Shown piece after piece: positions 25,171-34,677 of a stretch of 64,000 nt of DNA (positions are counted from its first letter, which is position 1; every line of letters begins with the position of its first letter). Made by a program: the position numbers and the translations under genes. The stretch covers positions 1 to 64,000 of the forward strand of contig JAXMDZ010000002.1 in the NCBI GenBank assembly GCA_046348585.1, read 5' to 3'. Origin of the DNA: JADZAI01 sp046348585 (GTDB lineage Bacteria > Pseudomonadota > Alphaproteobacteria > Micropepsales > Micropepsaceae). The notes beneath the pieces were generated by a model that was not told the DNA's origin, ran no database searches, and saw only the letters and a program-made list of their open reading frames with translations.

Positions 25171-27807
25171 TCAGGCGTAATCGTAGGTGAACGAGCCGTT
25201 TTCGGCCCTCACCGTGATCGACTTGACCGGCGTTCCCGACATCTGCCGGGTCAGCAGCTCGACGCTGATCTGCGGCAGCAGCGTGTTGGTGAGGATCGTG
25301 TCGATCATGCGCCCGCCGCTCTCCACCTCGGTGCAGCGGCTGACGATCAGGTCGATGACGTCCTGGCCGTATTTCAGCTCGATGCCCTGGTTGGCGGCGA
25401 CCCGCTTGACGATGCGGTCGAGCTGCAAGCGGACGATCGAACCCAGCATCTGGTTGCTGAGCGGGAAATAGGGGATCGTCACCAGCCGCCCCAGCAAGGC
25501 CGGCGGGAACTTCTCCAGCTGCTTGGGACGCAGCGCCTTGGCCAGCGCCTCGGCGTCCGGCATCGTCTCCTCGTCCTCGCAGGCGGTGGCGATGACCTCG
25601 GTGCCGACATTCGAGGTCAAGAGGATCAGCGTGTTGCGGAAGTCGATCATCCGCCCCTCGCCGTCCTCCATGTGGCCCTTGTCGAAGACCTGGAAGAACA
25701 TCTCGTGGACGTCGCTGTGCGCCTTCTCGATCTCGTCGAGCAGGACGACCGAATAGGGCCGCCGCCGCACCGCCTCGGTCAGCACCCCGCCCTCGCCATA
25801 GCCGACATAGCCGGGCGGCGCGCCTTTCAGCGTCGAGACGGTATGGGCTTCCTGGAACTCGCTCATGTTGATGACGATGAGGCTGTTCTGGCCGCCATAC
25901 ATGAGGTCCGCCAGCGCATGCGCGGTCTCGGTCTTGCCGACGCCCGAAGGCCCGCACAGCATGAAGACGCCGATCGGCTTGTCGGGATTGTCGAGCTTGG
26001 CGCGGCTCGTCTGCAAGCGCTTGGCGATGGCGTCCATCGCGTGATCCTGGCCGATCACCCGCTCCTTCAGCCGGTCGGCGATGGTGAGGATCGCCTTGAG
26101 GTCGTCCTTGACCATGCGGCCGATGGGAACGCCGGTCCATTCGGCGACGATCGCCGCCACCGCGTCGCGGTCGACGGCGGCGAAGACCATGGGGCTGTCG
26201 CCCTGGGCGGCCTTCGATTCCTCCAGCGCCGCGTCGAGCGCGGCCTGCTCGGCGGCGTCGTCCTCGCCGGCCTCGCGCTTCTTCACCAGCGCGTCGCGGG
26301 CGGCGGCGATCTTGGCGATGGCCGCCTTCTCGCTGGCGAGCCGGGCTTCCAGCTCGGCGACGCGGGCGCTCGCCTCCTCGCGGTCCTTCGCCAGCGCCTC
26401 CAGCTTCTCGCCGCCGGTGAAGCCCGACTGCCGCTCGCGCGTCGCCATCTCGATCTCCATGTCGAGAATCTCGATGCGGCGGCGCGCGTCCTCCAGCGCG
26501 GCGGGCGTCGCGTGCTGGCTGACGGCGACGCGGGCGCAGGCGGTGTCGAGCAGGCTGACCGCCTTGTCGGGCAATTGGCGGGCCGGAACGTAGCGCTGCG
26601 ATAGCACCACGGCGGCGGCGATCGCCTCGTCCAGCACGATCACGTCGTGATGCTTGGCGATGCCCTTGGCGACGTTGCGGATCATCGCGACCGCGACGGC
26701 GGTTTCCGGTTCCTTGACGTTGACGACCTGGAAGCGGCGGGTCAGCGCCGGGTCCTTCTCGATATATTTGCGATACTCGGCCCAGGTGGTCGCGCCGATG
26801 GTGCGCAGATTGCCGCGCGCCAGGGCGGGTTTGAGCAGATTGGCGGCGTCGCCGGTGCCGGCCGTGCCGCCCGCCCCGACCAGCGTGTGGATCTCGTCGA
26901 TGAAAAGGATGATCGGCTTCTCGCTCGCCTCGACCTCGTCGATGACGGCGCGCAGGCGCTTCTCGAACTCGCCCTTCATCGAAGCGCCCGCCTGGAGCAG
27001 GCCGATATCCAGCACCTTCAGCGACACGTCCTTCATCGAGGGCGGCACGTCGCCGTCGACGATGCGCTTGGCGAAGCCTTCCACGACCGCCGTCTTGCCG
27101 ACGCCCGCCTCGCCGGTGAGGATCGGGTTGTTCTGGCGGCGGCGCAGCAGGATGTCGATCATCTGGCGGATCTCGGCGTCGCGGCCGATGATGGTCTCGA
27201 TCTCGCCCTTGCGCGCCTTCTCGGTCAGGTCGATCGAATATTGGGCGAGCGCCTTGCCGTCGCCGCCTCCGGCCGCAAGCCCGCCGTCGCCGCTGTCGCC
27301 CGCCGGGGCGCTGGAGGCGGCGACATCGGCCTCGGAGGACGGCGCGACGATCTGCGCGAACTCGGCGCTCAGCGTCTCGGCGTTGATCTTGCGGAACTCC
27401 AGCGAAATCGACTGGAGCGCGTTGCGCAGCGAGGGCGTCCTCAGCGCCGCGACGATCAGGTGGCCGGTGCGCACCTTGGCGGCCGAAAAGGCGAGCGAGG
27501 CGTAGATCCAGGCGCGCTCGGCCAGTTCCTCGATCAGCGGCGAGAAATCCGAAATCGCGGTCGCGCCGCGCGGCAGGGCGTTCAGCGCCTCCACCACGTC
27601 CTGCGCGAGGCGAGCGTCGTCGATGCCGAATTTGGAGCGGATCGCGGCGAGGTCGTTGCGCTGGTCCTGCAGCATCTGGTGCAGCCAGTGCACCAGCTCG
27701 ACGTAAGGGTTGCCCCGCATCTTGCAGAACGTCGTCGCGTTCTCGAGGCTCTTGAGAGCCGCCGGGTTGAGCCGTCCGAAGAGTGCGCCTCGGCTGATGT
27801 CCGCCAT
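25171..27807 (-). CDS. tssH: Type VI secretion ATPase TssH (ClpV)
   Basis: This 878-residue AAA+ unfoldase disassembles the contracted TssB/TssC sheath so that it can be reused. The N-terminal domain (about 1-160) is the Clp-N region that binds the sheath. The first ATPase has Walker A GEAGVGKT at 232-239 and Walker B IILFIDEIHTLVGAGG; the second has GPSGVGKTE and VVLLDEIEKAH. A coiled middle domain with ASARVAELEARLASEKAA separates them, as in ClpB/ClpV. The linker at about 160-185 is rich in Ala, Ser and Gly. The length matches the family. It is preceded by tssG with a 71-base gap and followed by the secreted crystallin-domain gene. Confidence 0.95.
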   Translation of the reverse strand: MADISRGALFGRLNPAALKSLENATTFCKMRGNPYVELVHWLHQMLQDQRNDLAAIRSKFGIDDARLAQDVVEALNALPRGATAISDFSPLIEELAERAWIYASLAFSAAKVRTGHLIVAALRTPSLRNALQSISLEFRKINAETLSAEFAQIVAPSSEADVAASSAPAGDSGDGGLAAGGGDGKALAQYSIDLTEKARKGEIETIIGRDAEIRQMIDILLRRRQNNPILTGEAGVGKTAVVEGFAKRIVDGDVPPSMKDVSLKVLDIGLLQAGASMKGEFEKRLRAVIDEVEASEKPIILFIDEIHTLVGAGGTAGTGDAANLLKPALARGNLRTIGATTWAEYRKYIEKDPALTRRFQVVNVKEPETAVAVAMIRNVAKGIAKHHDVIVLDEAIAAAVVLSQRYVPARQLPDKAVSLLDTACARVAVSQHATPAALEDARRRIEILDMEIEMATRERQSGFTGGEKLEALAKDREEASARVAELEARLASEKAAIAKIAAARDALVKKREAGEDDAAEQAALDAALEESKAAQGDSPMVFAAVDRDAVAAIVAEWTGVPIGRMVKDDLKAILTIADRLKERVIGQDHAMDAIAKRLQTSRAKLDNPDKPIGVFMLCGPSGVGKTETAHALADLMYGGQNSLIVINMSEFQEAHTVSTLKGAPPGYVGYGEGGVLTEAVRRRPYSVVLLDEIEKAHSDVHEMFFQVFDKGHMEDGEGRMIDFRNTLILLTSNVGTEVIATACEDEETMPDAEALAKALRPKQLEKFPPALLGRLVTIPYFPLSNQMLGSIVRLQLDRIVKRVAANQGIELKYGQDVIDLIVSRCTEVESGGRMIDTILTNTLLPQISVELLTRQMSGTPVKSITVRAENGSFTYDYA

Positions 27808-27878
27808 GTCCCACGTCCTTCCCCCGCGAGGTCCTTCCCTCGCGACCGCCGCCGCACTCTATGTCCGCCGCGTGACGG

Positions 27879-28859
27879 TTAGAATGCGCGCATTGACCCA
27901 GGCGGCGCGAGCCGCAGGTCGCGCCGCGGCGGCCCGTCCGGCCCGCCGCCCATCCAGCCCGTCCAGCCGAGCCGCGTCGTGCCGCCGAGCCGGGCGGGCT
28001 GGGTTTCGGCGCTGTCCAGTTCGTATTCCAGCCGCCAGTCGAGATGGGCGGGCACCAGCGCCGCGAGGATGCGGGCGGCGAGCGCGAAGCCCGGCGCGTC
28101 CGGCAGATGCGCCTCGAAATCGGCGAAGCGGTCGAATTTCAGCCGCACCAGACAGGCATCCTGCACGGTGTAGATCGAGGTTCCGGCGGTCGCGCCGCGG
28201 CCGAGGCCGCTGTTGAGCCCGCCCAGCCGGGTCGCGTCGGCGGGATCGAGCTTGCGCCACGCGCCGACGAATTCGTCGATCTCGACCTCGATCCCCAGCA
28301 AGGCGCGGGCCGTGTCGCCGATGGCGGCCGGGCTGCGGCGGGCGGCGGTCTGTCCGGCGAAGCCCATGAGGGCGAGCAGCACGCGGTCCGGCTCGTCGTG
28401 CGGCGAGGCGTCGGCGAGGCCGCCGAGTGCCCCGACATAGTGCTGGAAGAGATCGCCGCCCGGCCGGTCCTGATGGGCGACCGGCTCGCAATCCGCCCAG
28501 GCGCGGAAGAAGAGCTGGATCATCCGGTTGGACAGGACGTCCAGGAACGCGCCATAGGGGCGCTCCTTGGCGTAGCTGCGCTCGTAGATGGCGAGTTCCG
28601 ACATCTGCAGCGGCATCGGGCCCATGGGGCCGAGCAGCCCCATGAAGAAGACGCGCAGCGCCACCGGCCCCGCCGCCGCCGCGGACGGCAGGCGTTCGAG
28701 GCTGGCGGCCGCGAAGCCCAGATGCGGGGCCTGCGCGAAGCGCACGATGTCGTCCTCGGCGCGCAGCGACTTGCCGATGCGCGGCTTGCCGGGGCTGGCG
28801 CGCTCCAGATCGCGCAGCAGGCCGAAGACGTCGGCCGAGGGGCCTTCGGCGGCGCTCAT
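27879..28859 (-). CDS. tssG: Type VI secretion baseplate protein TssG
   Basis: This 326-residue baseplate wedge subunit works with TssE, TssF and TssK under the sheath. The family is recognised by the N-terminal FGLLRDLERA, the FMGLLGPMGPMPLQMSE block and FLDVLSNRMIQLFFRAWADC, all characteristic of TssG/ImpH/VasB. A C-terminal GTTRLGWTGWMGG segment matches the conserved end of the family. The ATG overlaps the tssF stop codon by four bases (ATGA), so the two wedge proteins are translated together, fitting their known complex. There is no signal or membrane segment. Confidence 0.92.
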   Translation of the reverse strand: MSAAEGPSADVFGLLRDLERASPGKPRIGKSLRAEDDIVRFAQAPHLGFAAASLERLPSAAAAGPVALRVFFMGLLGPMGPMPLQMSELAIYERSYAKERPYGAFLDVLSNRMIQLFFRAWADCEPVAHQDRPGGDLFQHYVGALGGLADASPHDEPDRVLLALMGFAGQTAARRSPAAIGDTARALLGIEVEIDEFVGAWRKLDPADATRLGGLNSGLGRGATAGTSIYTVQDACLVRLKFDRFADFEAHLPDAPGFALAARILAALVPAHLDWRLEYELDSAETQPARLGGTTRLGWTGWMGGGPDGPPRRDLRLAPPGSMRAF

Positions 28860-30754
28860 ATGGCCGGCCGCTCGCCGCGGCGCGGACCCCAGGCGGCGAT
28901 GCGCCCGCGCTGCGGCGTCACCAGTTCGGTCGCCACGAAGGAATTGACCGAGACGAACTCGGACAGGAAGAGGTCGATCGCCTGACCGAACAGGAAGGCC
29001 CCTCCGTCGGGGAAGCTGCGCTCGTCGAGCGTCAGCTCGACGCGGCGGCCGCGCGCGAAGGCGAGCGGGTCGGTCGAGGAGACGCGGCGGAAGACCGGCC
29101 CTTCTCTAAGGCCCGTCAGGCCGTCGATCTGCTGCTTGTCGGACGGGCTGTCGAGACGGGCGTAGAGCGCCAGATGCTCGCGCAGCCGCGTCGCCCCGGC
29201 GTCGTCGGCGAAGAGCGATTCGTAGTTGGGCCGCAGATGCGAGACGAGCCGCCACAGCCGGTCGCCGCCCGAGCGGCCGCCGTCCAGCACCCGCGCATCC
29301 TCGAAGCCGACCGGCAGGCGCGGCCGGGTCGGCCGCAGCACCGCCTTGATCGAGGCGAGATACGAGGCGTCGGCGAGCTGGAACTCCAGCTGCGCGCCGC
29401 TGCTGCGCAGCGTGTCGGCGATGTCGCGGTTGGTGCAGAGGGCGCGCACGCTCAGCTGGTCGGGCTGTCCGCGCGGCGACGGCGGATCGACCAGCGCCAG
29501 CCAGAGGTCGGTGCCGGCATAATCCGAGGCGCGGGGCGCGGGATGGAGCGTCGAAAGGCGCGTCGGCTCGCGCCGCGCCGTGCAGAAGCCGTTCTCCGCG
29601 CCGGCGCGCAGGCGCGGCTCGGTGCGGTAGATGGGGTGATAGGTGCGGCGCGGCCGGCCGGCCCCGGCCTCGGCATAGACGTCCAGCAGGCGATAGACCT
29701 CGAAGTCGAGCGGCCGCATCCGTTCCGGCACGATGCGGAACTCGTGCGCGCCGCTGTCGAGCAGGACCGGGTCGCAGCGCTTCTCGAAGAGATTGATGGC
29801 CGGCGCGCAGAAGAGGCGCATCGCGCCCTCGTTCAGCGCCCCGGCCAGGCGCTTGTCGACCGAGGAGGTGGCGATGAGGATCTCGGCGGTCTTGCCCTTC
29901 ACCTGCGACAGCGCGGCCCTGAGGCCCGAGACGCGGACGAACTGGAAGCGTTCGGGGCAGGCGAAATATTCCTGAAGGATGCGATAGCCGCGGAACGAGC
30001 GGCCGTCCTGCGGCAGCAGCGCGGCGTCGTCGGCGAAGGCCGGCGTCGTGACGCGCTCCGCGCCGCCGACCCGCGCGACCTGACGGCGGCCCTCGACCGA
30101 GGCGACGGCGACCCCGTTCGCGTTGCCCGCGAGCTGTTCGTAGATGCGCCCGGCCAGCGATTCCGCGCCGCCCAGATAGAACGTCAGATCGTCGATCGCC
30201 AGCGCCGAGATCGGGGTCGCGCCGGTCGCCTCGATGCGCACCAGAATGCCGCCCTCGCCCGCAAGGCCCGACTCGCCCGCCGCCACCGCGACGGCGGCGC
30301 GGTTGGCGAGATAGTCGACGCGCGTCACCTTCAGCGGCCATAGCCGCACGTCGTGGCCGGTCGTGAAGATGCAGTCGTTGCGCTTCGCCTCCGGCGCGGG
30401 GATGCGGCAGGCGGTGCCGCGCGCGATGACGAGGCCCTCGTCGAGCGCCGGATCGCCCGCCTTGGGCTCGAACGAGAGCACGGCGATCGAGGGCGTCGGG
30501 GCGAGATAGTGCGGATAGACCGCGTCGATCAGGTGCTGGGTGAATTTCGGAAACTCGTCCGAGAGCTTCAGCTGCACGCGGGCCGCGAGGAAGGCGACGC
30601 CTTCCAGCAGCCGCTCGACATAGGGGTCGGCCTCGCCCGGCGCGTTGACGCCGAGCCGCGCGGCCAGCGTCGGATAGGCCGCGCCGAACTCGCGCGCCGT
30701 CTCGCGCAGATGTTTGAGTTCCTGGTCGTAGAACTCGACGAGACGCGGATCCAA
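28856..30754 (-). CDS. tssF: Type VI secretion baseplate protein TssF
   Basis: This 632-residue baseplate wedge protein (ImpG/VasA family) forms a heterotrimer with TssG. The N-terminus DPRLVEFYDQELKHLRETAREFGAAYP is diagnostic, here split only by small substitutions. LERLLEGVAFLAARVQLKL appears as YVERLLEGVAFLAARVQ, and TQHLIDAVYPHYLAPTPS is the third family block. The length is normal for the family (about 590-640). The ATG at 30754 lies six bases after the tssE stop codon. The C-terminus runs to VTPQRGRIAAWGPRRGERPA, with the TssG start overlapping. Confidence 0.93.
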   Translation of the reverse strand: MDPRLVEFYDQELKHLRETAREFGAAYPTLAARLGVNAPGEADPYVERLLEGVAFLAARVQLKLSDEFPKFTQHLIDAVYPHYLAPTPSIAVLSFEPKAGDPALDEGLVIARGTACRIPAPEAKRNDCIFTTGHDVRLWPLKVTRVDYLANRAAVAVAAGESGLAGEGGILVRIEATGATPISALAIDDLTFYLGGAESLAGRIYEQLAGNANGVAVASVEGRRQVARVGGAERVTTPAFADDAALLPQDGRSFRGYRILQEYFACPERFQFVRVSGLRAALSQVKGKTAEILIATSSVDKRLAGALNEGAMRLFCAPAINLFEKRCDPVLLDSGAHEFRIVPERMRPLDFEVYRLLDVYAEAGAGRPRRTYHPIYRTEPRLRAGAENGFCTARREPTRLSTLHPAPRASDYAGTDLWLALVDPPSPRGQPDQLSVRALCTNRDIADTLRSSGAQLEFQLADASYLASIKAVLRPTRPRLPVGFEDARVLDGGRSGGDRLWRLVSHLRPNYESLFADDAGATRLREHLALYARLDSPSDKQQIDGLTGLREGPVFRRVSSTDPLAFARGRRVELTLDERSFPDGGAFLFGQAIDLFLSEFVSVNSFVATELVTPQRGRIAAWGPRRGERPAI

Positions 30755-30760
30755 GGGGGC

Positions 30761-31282
30761 CTACCTTCTCTGCTCCAGCCGGGCGTCGCCGGTCTCCACG
30801 TCGATTTCCGTCTTGAATCCGGCGCGCAACGGATCGTCATCCTGCCCGACATTGCAGGCGATGTGGAAGACCAGCGACTGCACCACGTCGTCGCGCATCA
30901 GCTTCTCGCCCTTCACGCTCAGCGAGCGCGGCTCGATGCGCGGCTCGAAGGTGCGGATCGTTCCGGCGAGCGTGGCGGCGGCCTCGAAGACGTTGACCTG
31001 CGCATAGGTCCGCACGGCGAAATCGGGAATGCCGAAATTGATCACCGAGCGCGCCACCTCCGGCGTGCCCGACAGGTTCTCCGTCTCCTCCAGCCGCACC
31101 GTGTTGAGCAGCCACGACAGATCGCGCCGCAGCGTGTCGAGGAACGCCGTCTCCGACATCCGGTCGAGGCTGTAGAGCCGCACGCCCGGAAACAGGGATT
31201 CCGTCTGCACCTCGGCCTCGTCCGACGAGGTGCGCGAGCCGGCGAGCAGCGTATCGAGCAGGCTCGGCCGGAACTTCGCCAT
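30761..31282 (-). CDS. tssE: Type VI secretion baseplate protein TssE (gp25-like)
   Basis: This 173-residue baseplate component is homologous to phage T4 gp25 and starts sheath assembly. The N-terminal RPSLLDTLLAG segment is the family start. The core has SWLLNTVRLEETENLSGTPE and VARSVINFGIPDF, and the conserved gp25 region continues with IRTFEPRIEPRSLSV, which contains the E-P-R motif essential in gp25/TssE proteins. The ATG at 31282 (MAKFRPSLL) is preferred over the longer open frame that reaches back into tagJ. It follows tagJ by four bases. Confidence 0.92.
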   Translation of the reverse strand: MAKFRPSLLDTLLAGSRTSSDEAEVQTESLFPGVRLYSLDRMSETAFLDTLRRDLSWLLNTVRLEETENLSGTPEVARSVINFGIPDFAVRTYAQVNVFEAAATLAGTIRTFEPRIEPRSLSVKGEKLMRDDVVQSLVFHIACNVGQDDDPLRAGFKTEIDVETGDARLEQRR

Positions 31283-31286
31283 GGCG

Positions 31287-32078
31287 TCAGCCGGCGAAGG
31301 AAAGGCGGCGCAGCGACAGCAGCGCGATCTCCGCCCCGTCGGCGTCGAGCACGCGTTGGCCGCGCCCGGCATTGCCGAGATCGCCGTGATCGTCCCACTC
31401 GGTCTTGCGGGCGAGGCGGATCAGCTGATCGGGATCGGCCGCCGCGCCCGGATAGCGGGCCGGCAGGAAGACATTGCCCGCCTGCCCGGTCTTCAACGTC
31501 AGCCGGGCCGGCAGAAAGACCAGATCGCGCAGGTCCGTAACGCCGTCGCAGGTCAGTTCGCTCACCGACTCGAACGGCACCAGGCCGTAGCGCCCGTCGA
31601 GAATGACCTCCAGCGCCGGCCCGAAGCGGGCGTCGGCGTCGGCGAGAAAGGCGAAGGACGTTCCGTCCGCCTCGCCCGGCGTATCGGGCGCGCCGTCGAA
31701 GGCGGCGCTGCGCAGCGACGCGGCGGCCGCGGCGTCGCCCTTCGCCTCGGCGGCGATCGCGCCCAGCAGATCGGCGAACCACGGCGCGGCGGTCACCAGC
31801 GGAACCGGCGCCGCCTTGCCGGCGAACACCGCCTCGCGCTGCTTCTCGGCGGCGATGGCGCGGTCGTAGGCGGTGAACAGAGTCATCGCCTCGGGCGACA
31901 GGCTGGCGATCGCCTTCATATGGGTGAGCGCCTTGTCCCACTCGCCCAGCACCATCAGCACCTGGCTGAGGAACATGCGGGCGCGCCGGTCGTCCGGCCG
32001 GGCGCGCACTTCCTCGACGAGCGCGGCGCGGGCGGCGACGGCGTCGCCCTGCCGGATCAGTTCGTCTGGCGACGCCAT
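31287..32078 (-). CDS. tagJ: Type VI secretion accessory protein TagJ (ImpE family)
   Basis: This 263-residue accessory protein belongs to the ImpE/TagJ family, which binds the sheath component TssB and modulates ClpV recruitment in characterised systems. The N-terminal half is a helical repeat of TPR character (ARAALVEEVRARPDDRRARM, FLSQVLMVLGEWDKALTHM). The C-terminal half contains the conserved RYGLVPFESVSEL and VFLPARYPGA blocks and ends in a beta-rich tail. A TagJ gene next to tssE is typical of only some T6SS subtypes, which fits the absence of a TssJ lipoprotein here. It is 28 bases downstream of the first Hcp gene. Confidence 0.9.
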   Translation of the reverse strand: MASPDELIRQGDAVAARAALVEEVRARPDDRRARMFLSQVLMVLGEWDKALTHMKAIASLSPEAMTLFTAYDRAIAAEKQREAVFAGKAAPVPLVTAAPWFADLLGAIAAEAKGDAAAAASLRSAAFDGAPDTPGEADGTSFAFLADADARFGPALEVILDGRYGLVPFESVSELTCDGVTDLRDLVFLPARLTLKTGQAGNVFLPARYPGAAADPDQLIRLARKTEWDDHGDLGNAGRGQRVLDADGAEIALLSLRRLSFAG

Positions 32079-32106
32079 GAGGCCTCCTCGGGACGGCCGG
32101 GCCGCC

Positions 32107-32583
32107 TCACCGGTTTGCAGCGATGTCGTGTTCGTAGAAGACGTCGCCCTGGAGCGTGCCCTGGGCCGACTGCTCCTTGTAGGTCCAGGTGATCTTCTGG
32201 AAGCTGAGGACGACCGTCTCGACGGGCGTGACGCCGGTGCCTTCGCCCACCTTCATGTTGATGGAGCGGATGCGCACCTTCTTCATGTCGATGCGGAAAA
32301 AGCCTTTGGGATCGCCGCCCGCCTTGCGGCAGATGAGCGAGGCGGTGTCGGCGACCATGTTCCGCCCCAGCCGCTCCAGCAGCAGGGGCGAGGTCTTGTC
32401 GATGGGCTTGACGATCGTCAGGTCCGAGAACTGTGCCTGCCCGGTCGCCAAACGATTGACGGGGTCGGTCGGGCTGACCGCTCCATACGACCAGCCCCTG
32501 ACCTCGATGGCGTCGGGGAAATCCTGATCCTTGGATTCGCCCCGCACCTTGTCGATCGTCAGCAGAAAATCGCTTCCCGCCAT
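32107..32583 (-). CDS. hcp: Hcp-family tube protein (TssD), copy A
   Basis: This 158-residue Hcp-like protein would form hexameric rings of the inner tube and may carry effectors in its lumen. Family signatures include the opening DFLLTIDKVRGESKDQDFPD followed by AIEVRGWSYG, then LTIVKPIDKTSPLLLERLG, and a beta-strand end FQKITWTYKEQ. It differs substantially from the second Hcp 37 bases upstream: it lacks the poly-Gly loop and has a different KVRIRSINMKVGEG stretch. The ATG at 32583 is preceded by a G-rich site. Being separate from the structural copy, it could be a specialised carrier. Confidence 0.9.
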   Translation of the reverse strand: MAGSDFLLTIDKVRGESKDQDFPDAIEVRGWSYGAVSPTDPVNRLATGQAQFSDLTIVKPIDKTSPLLLERLGRNMVADTASLICRKAGGDPKGFFRIDMKKVRIRSINMKVGEGTGVTPVETVVLSFQKITWTYKEQSAQGTLQGDVFYEHDIAANR

Positions 32584-32620
32584 CGTCTGCCCGTTCCGCC
32601 CGGCGCGCTACGAGACCGGA

Positions 32621-33106
32621 TCAGACGGTCTTGTTGGCCTTCAGGTCATACTTGAAGTTGGTCGGGCCGCCGACGGCGCCCTTGGCGTCCTGCACCTTGT
32701 AGGCGAAGTCGATCTTCGCGTAGTTCAGCGAGAACTGATCGGTCGGCAGGCTGGCGCTGCCTTCGTGGCCGCCGCTCTGATAGGAGGAGACGAGCAGATC
32801 CTCCAGGACGATCGTGTAGAAGTCTTCCTGCTTGCCGCCCGCCTTGCGCACGAACAGCGACGCCTTCTTCACGTGTTTGCCGATGGCGCAGAACTCGGCG
32901 AGCTTCGGCGAGGCCTTGCTGACCGTCGTCGTGAAGTGGATGTCCTGGAAGTTCGCCTTGCCGGAGCCGCCGCCGCCGCCCGACTGGAACGAGCCGGGAT
33001 TGGACAGCCCCCAGGAGAACGAGGCGACCTCGATGGTCTCCTTGTGCTTGTCGTCCGCCGACTCTCCCTTGATACCTTCGATCTCAAGCAAATAGTCCGA
33101 AGCCAT
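32621..33106 (-). CDS. hcp: Hcp-family tube protein (TssD), copy B
   Basis: This second Hcp protein has 161 residues. It opens SDYLLEIEGIKGESADDKHK, followed by TIEVASFSWGLSNPG and FTTTVSKASPKLAEF, the standard Hcp pattern. A Gly-rich loop (QSGGGGGSGKANFQD) lies near residues 41-55. The position directly after tssC, with a 66-base gap, suggests that this is the main tube subunit made together with the sheath. It has no signal peptide, as expected, because the tube is exported by contraction. Two non-identical tandem copies are unusual and imply different tube compositions or cargo. Confidence 0.92.
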   Translation of the reverse strand: MASDYLLEIEGIKGESADDKHKETIEVASFSWGLSNPGSFQSGGGGGSGKANFQDIHFTTTVSKASPKLAEFCAIGKHVKKASLFVRKAGGKQEDFYTIVLEDLLVSSYQSGGHEGSASLPTDQFSLNYAKIDFAYKVQDAKGAVGGPTNFKYDLKANKTV

Positions 33107-33172
33107 TGCCTAAATCCTCCGATTTGATCCGCGAACCTCGCGGCCGGCGCTCAGTGTGAACGGCCTTTGCGG

Positions 33173-34660
33173 CTAATTCTTGCCCTTGGGGAGGCGCGAG
33201 ACCATCGAGATGCCGATGTCCATGCCTTCCAGCTGGTAGTGCGGGACGAAACGGAACGCGCCCTTGTAGTAGCCGGGGTTCTCCTCGTCGGCGATCACCG
33301 CGATCGAGGCGTCGCGCAGCGGCTGACGCGCCTTGGTCTCCTCGGTGGAGCTGTCGGGCTGCTGATCGACGTATTGCTGCACCCAGGCGTTCAGGTCGCG
33401 CTCCAGCGAAGCGGCGTCGGCGAACTTGCCGACCCAGTCGCGCACCATGCACTTGAGGTAGTGCGCGAAGCGGCACGAGGCGAAAAGATAGGGCAGGCGC
33501 GCCGCCAGGTTGGCGTTCGAGGTCGCGGCCGGGTCTTCGTAGCGCTTGGGCTTCTGCACCGACTGGGCGCCCAGGAACGCCGCCGCGTTGGTGTTCTTGC
33601 GATGGATCAGCGGCAGCAGGCCGGCGGCCGACAGCTCGGCCTCGCGGCGGTCGCTGATCGCCACTTCGGTCGGGCACTTCATGTCGACCGCGCCGTCGTC
33701 CGTCGGGAAGGTGGCGAACGGCAGGTCTTCGACCAGGCCGCCCGACTGGACGCCGCGGATGCGCGAGCACCAGCCATAGTCCTTGAACGAGCGGTTGATG
33801 TTGACCGCCATCGCATAGGCGGCGTTGTTCCAGGCGTATTTGCTGGCGTCGCCGGCGCCCGAATCTTCCTCGAAGGCGAACTCGTCGACCGGCTCGCTTT
33901 TCGCGCCATAGGGGCGGCGCGAGAGGAAGCGCGGCATCGCCAGCGCGACGTATTTGGAATCTTCCGACTCGCGGAAGGCGCGCCATTCGGCGTAGTCGAT
34001 CGTATCGAACAGCTTGCCCAGATCGCGCGGATTGACGATCTGCTGCCAGTTCTCCATGCCCATCAGCGAGGGGCCTGCGGCCGAGATGAACGGCGCGTGG
34101 GCCGCCGCGCCGATCTTGGCGAGACCGGCGAGGATGTCGACGTCCGGCGGCGAGTGGTCGAAATAATAGTCGCCGATCAGCGTGCCGTAGGGCTGGCCGC
34201 CGAGCTGGCCGTATTCGGCTTCATAGACCTTCTTGAACAGCGGGCTCTGGTCCCAGGACTGGCCCTTGTACTGCTTGAACATCTTGCCGAGTTCGGACTT
34301 GGTGATGTTCATCACCTTGATCTTCACGTCCTTGCCCGTCTCGGAATTGTCGACGAGGTAGGAAAGGCCGCGCCACGACGATTCCAGCGCCTGGAAGTCG
34401 GGGTTGTGCAGGATCAGGTTGATCTGTTCGGTCAGCTTGCGGTCGAGTTCGGCCTTCAGCGCGTCGATCGTGGCGAACACGTCGCTGCCGACGACCTTGG
34501 CGTTGTCGAGCGCCTGCTGGGCCAGCGTGCGCACCGCCGCCTCGACGCGCTCCTTGGCGCGGTCGGTCTTGGGCCGGAACTCCTTCTGCAGCAGGGCTGC
34601 GAAGTCGTCGCCGCCGAAATACCCGGCTTCCTTGCCGTCTTCGCGTTTGGCTTCGGACAT
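33173..34660 (-). CDS. tssC: Type VI secretion sheath large subunit TssC (VipB)
   Basis: This 495-residue large sheath subunit forms the contractile tubule with TssB around the Hcp tube. It carries the family blocks LILHNPDFQALESSWRGL, YGTLIGDYYFDHSPPDVDIL and PFISAAGPSLMGM. It also has FLSRRPYG and, near the C-terminus, LPYLFASCRFAHYLKCMVRD followed by GSFRFVP-like GAFRFVPHYQLEGM. The length is standard (about 490-500). It is 17 bases downstream of tssB and the pair is probably coupled. There is a single tssC here, with no second TssC-like paralogue of the kind that some alphaproteobacterial loci have. Confidence 0.95.
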   Translation of the reverse strand: MSEAKREDGKEAGYFGGDDFAALLQKEFRPKTDRAKERVEAAVRTLAQQALDNAKVVGSDVFATIDALKAELDRKLTEQINLILHNPDFQALESSWRGLSYLVDNSETGKDVKIKVMNITKSELGKMFKQYKGQSWDQSPLFKKVYEAEYGQLGGQPYGTLIGDYYFDHSPPDVDILAGLAKIGAAAHAPFISAAGPSLMGMENWQQIVNPRDLGKLFDTIDYAEWRAFRESEDSKYVALAMPRFLSRRPYGAKSEPVDEFAFEEDSGAGDASKYAWNNAAYAMAVNINRSFKDYGWCSRIRGVQSGGLVEDLPFATFPTDDGAVDMKCPTEVAISDRREAELSAAGLLPLIHRKNTNAAAFLGAQSVQKPKRYEDPAATSNANLAARLPYLFASCRFAHYLKCMVRDWVGKFADAASLERDLNAWVQQYVDQQPDSSTEETKARQPLRDASIAVIADEENPGYYKGAFRFVPHYQLEGMDIGISMVSRLPKGKN

Positions 34661-34677
34661 CGATGCGCTCCCGGGCG

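Noticed and set aside
23570..27814. A minus-strand open frame of about 1,400 codons across tssH, the crystallin gene and part of the hydrolase gene
   Set aside because: It is a high-GC shadow frame. The product would be dominated by Arg, Gly and Ala with no domain, while the true tssH frame contains all ClpV motifs.
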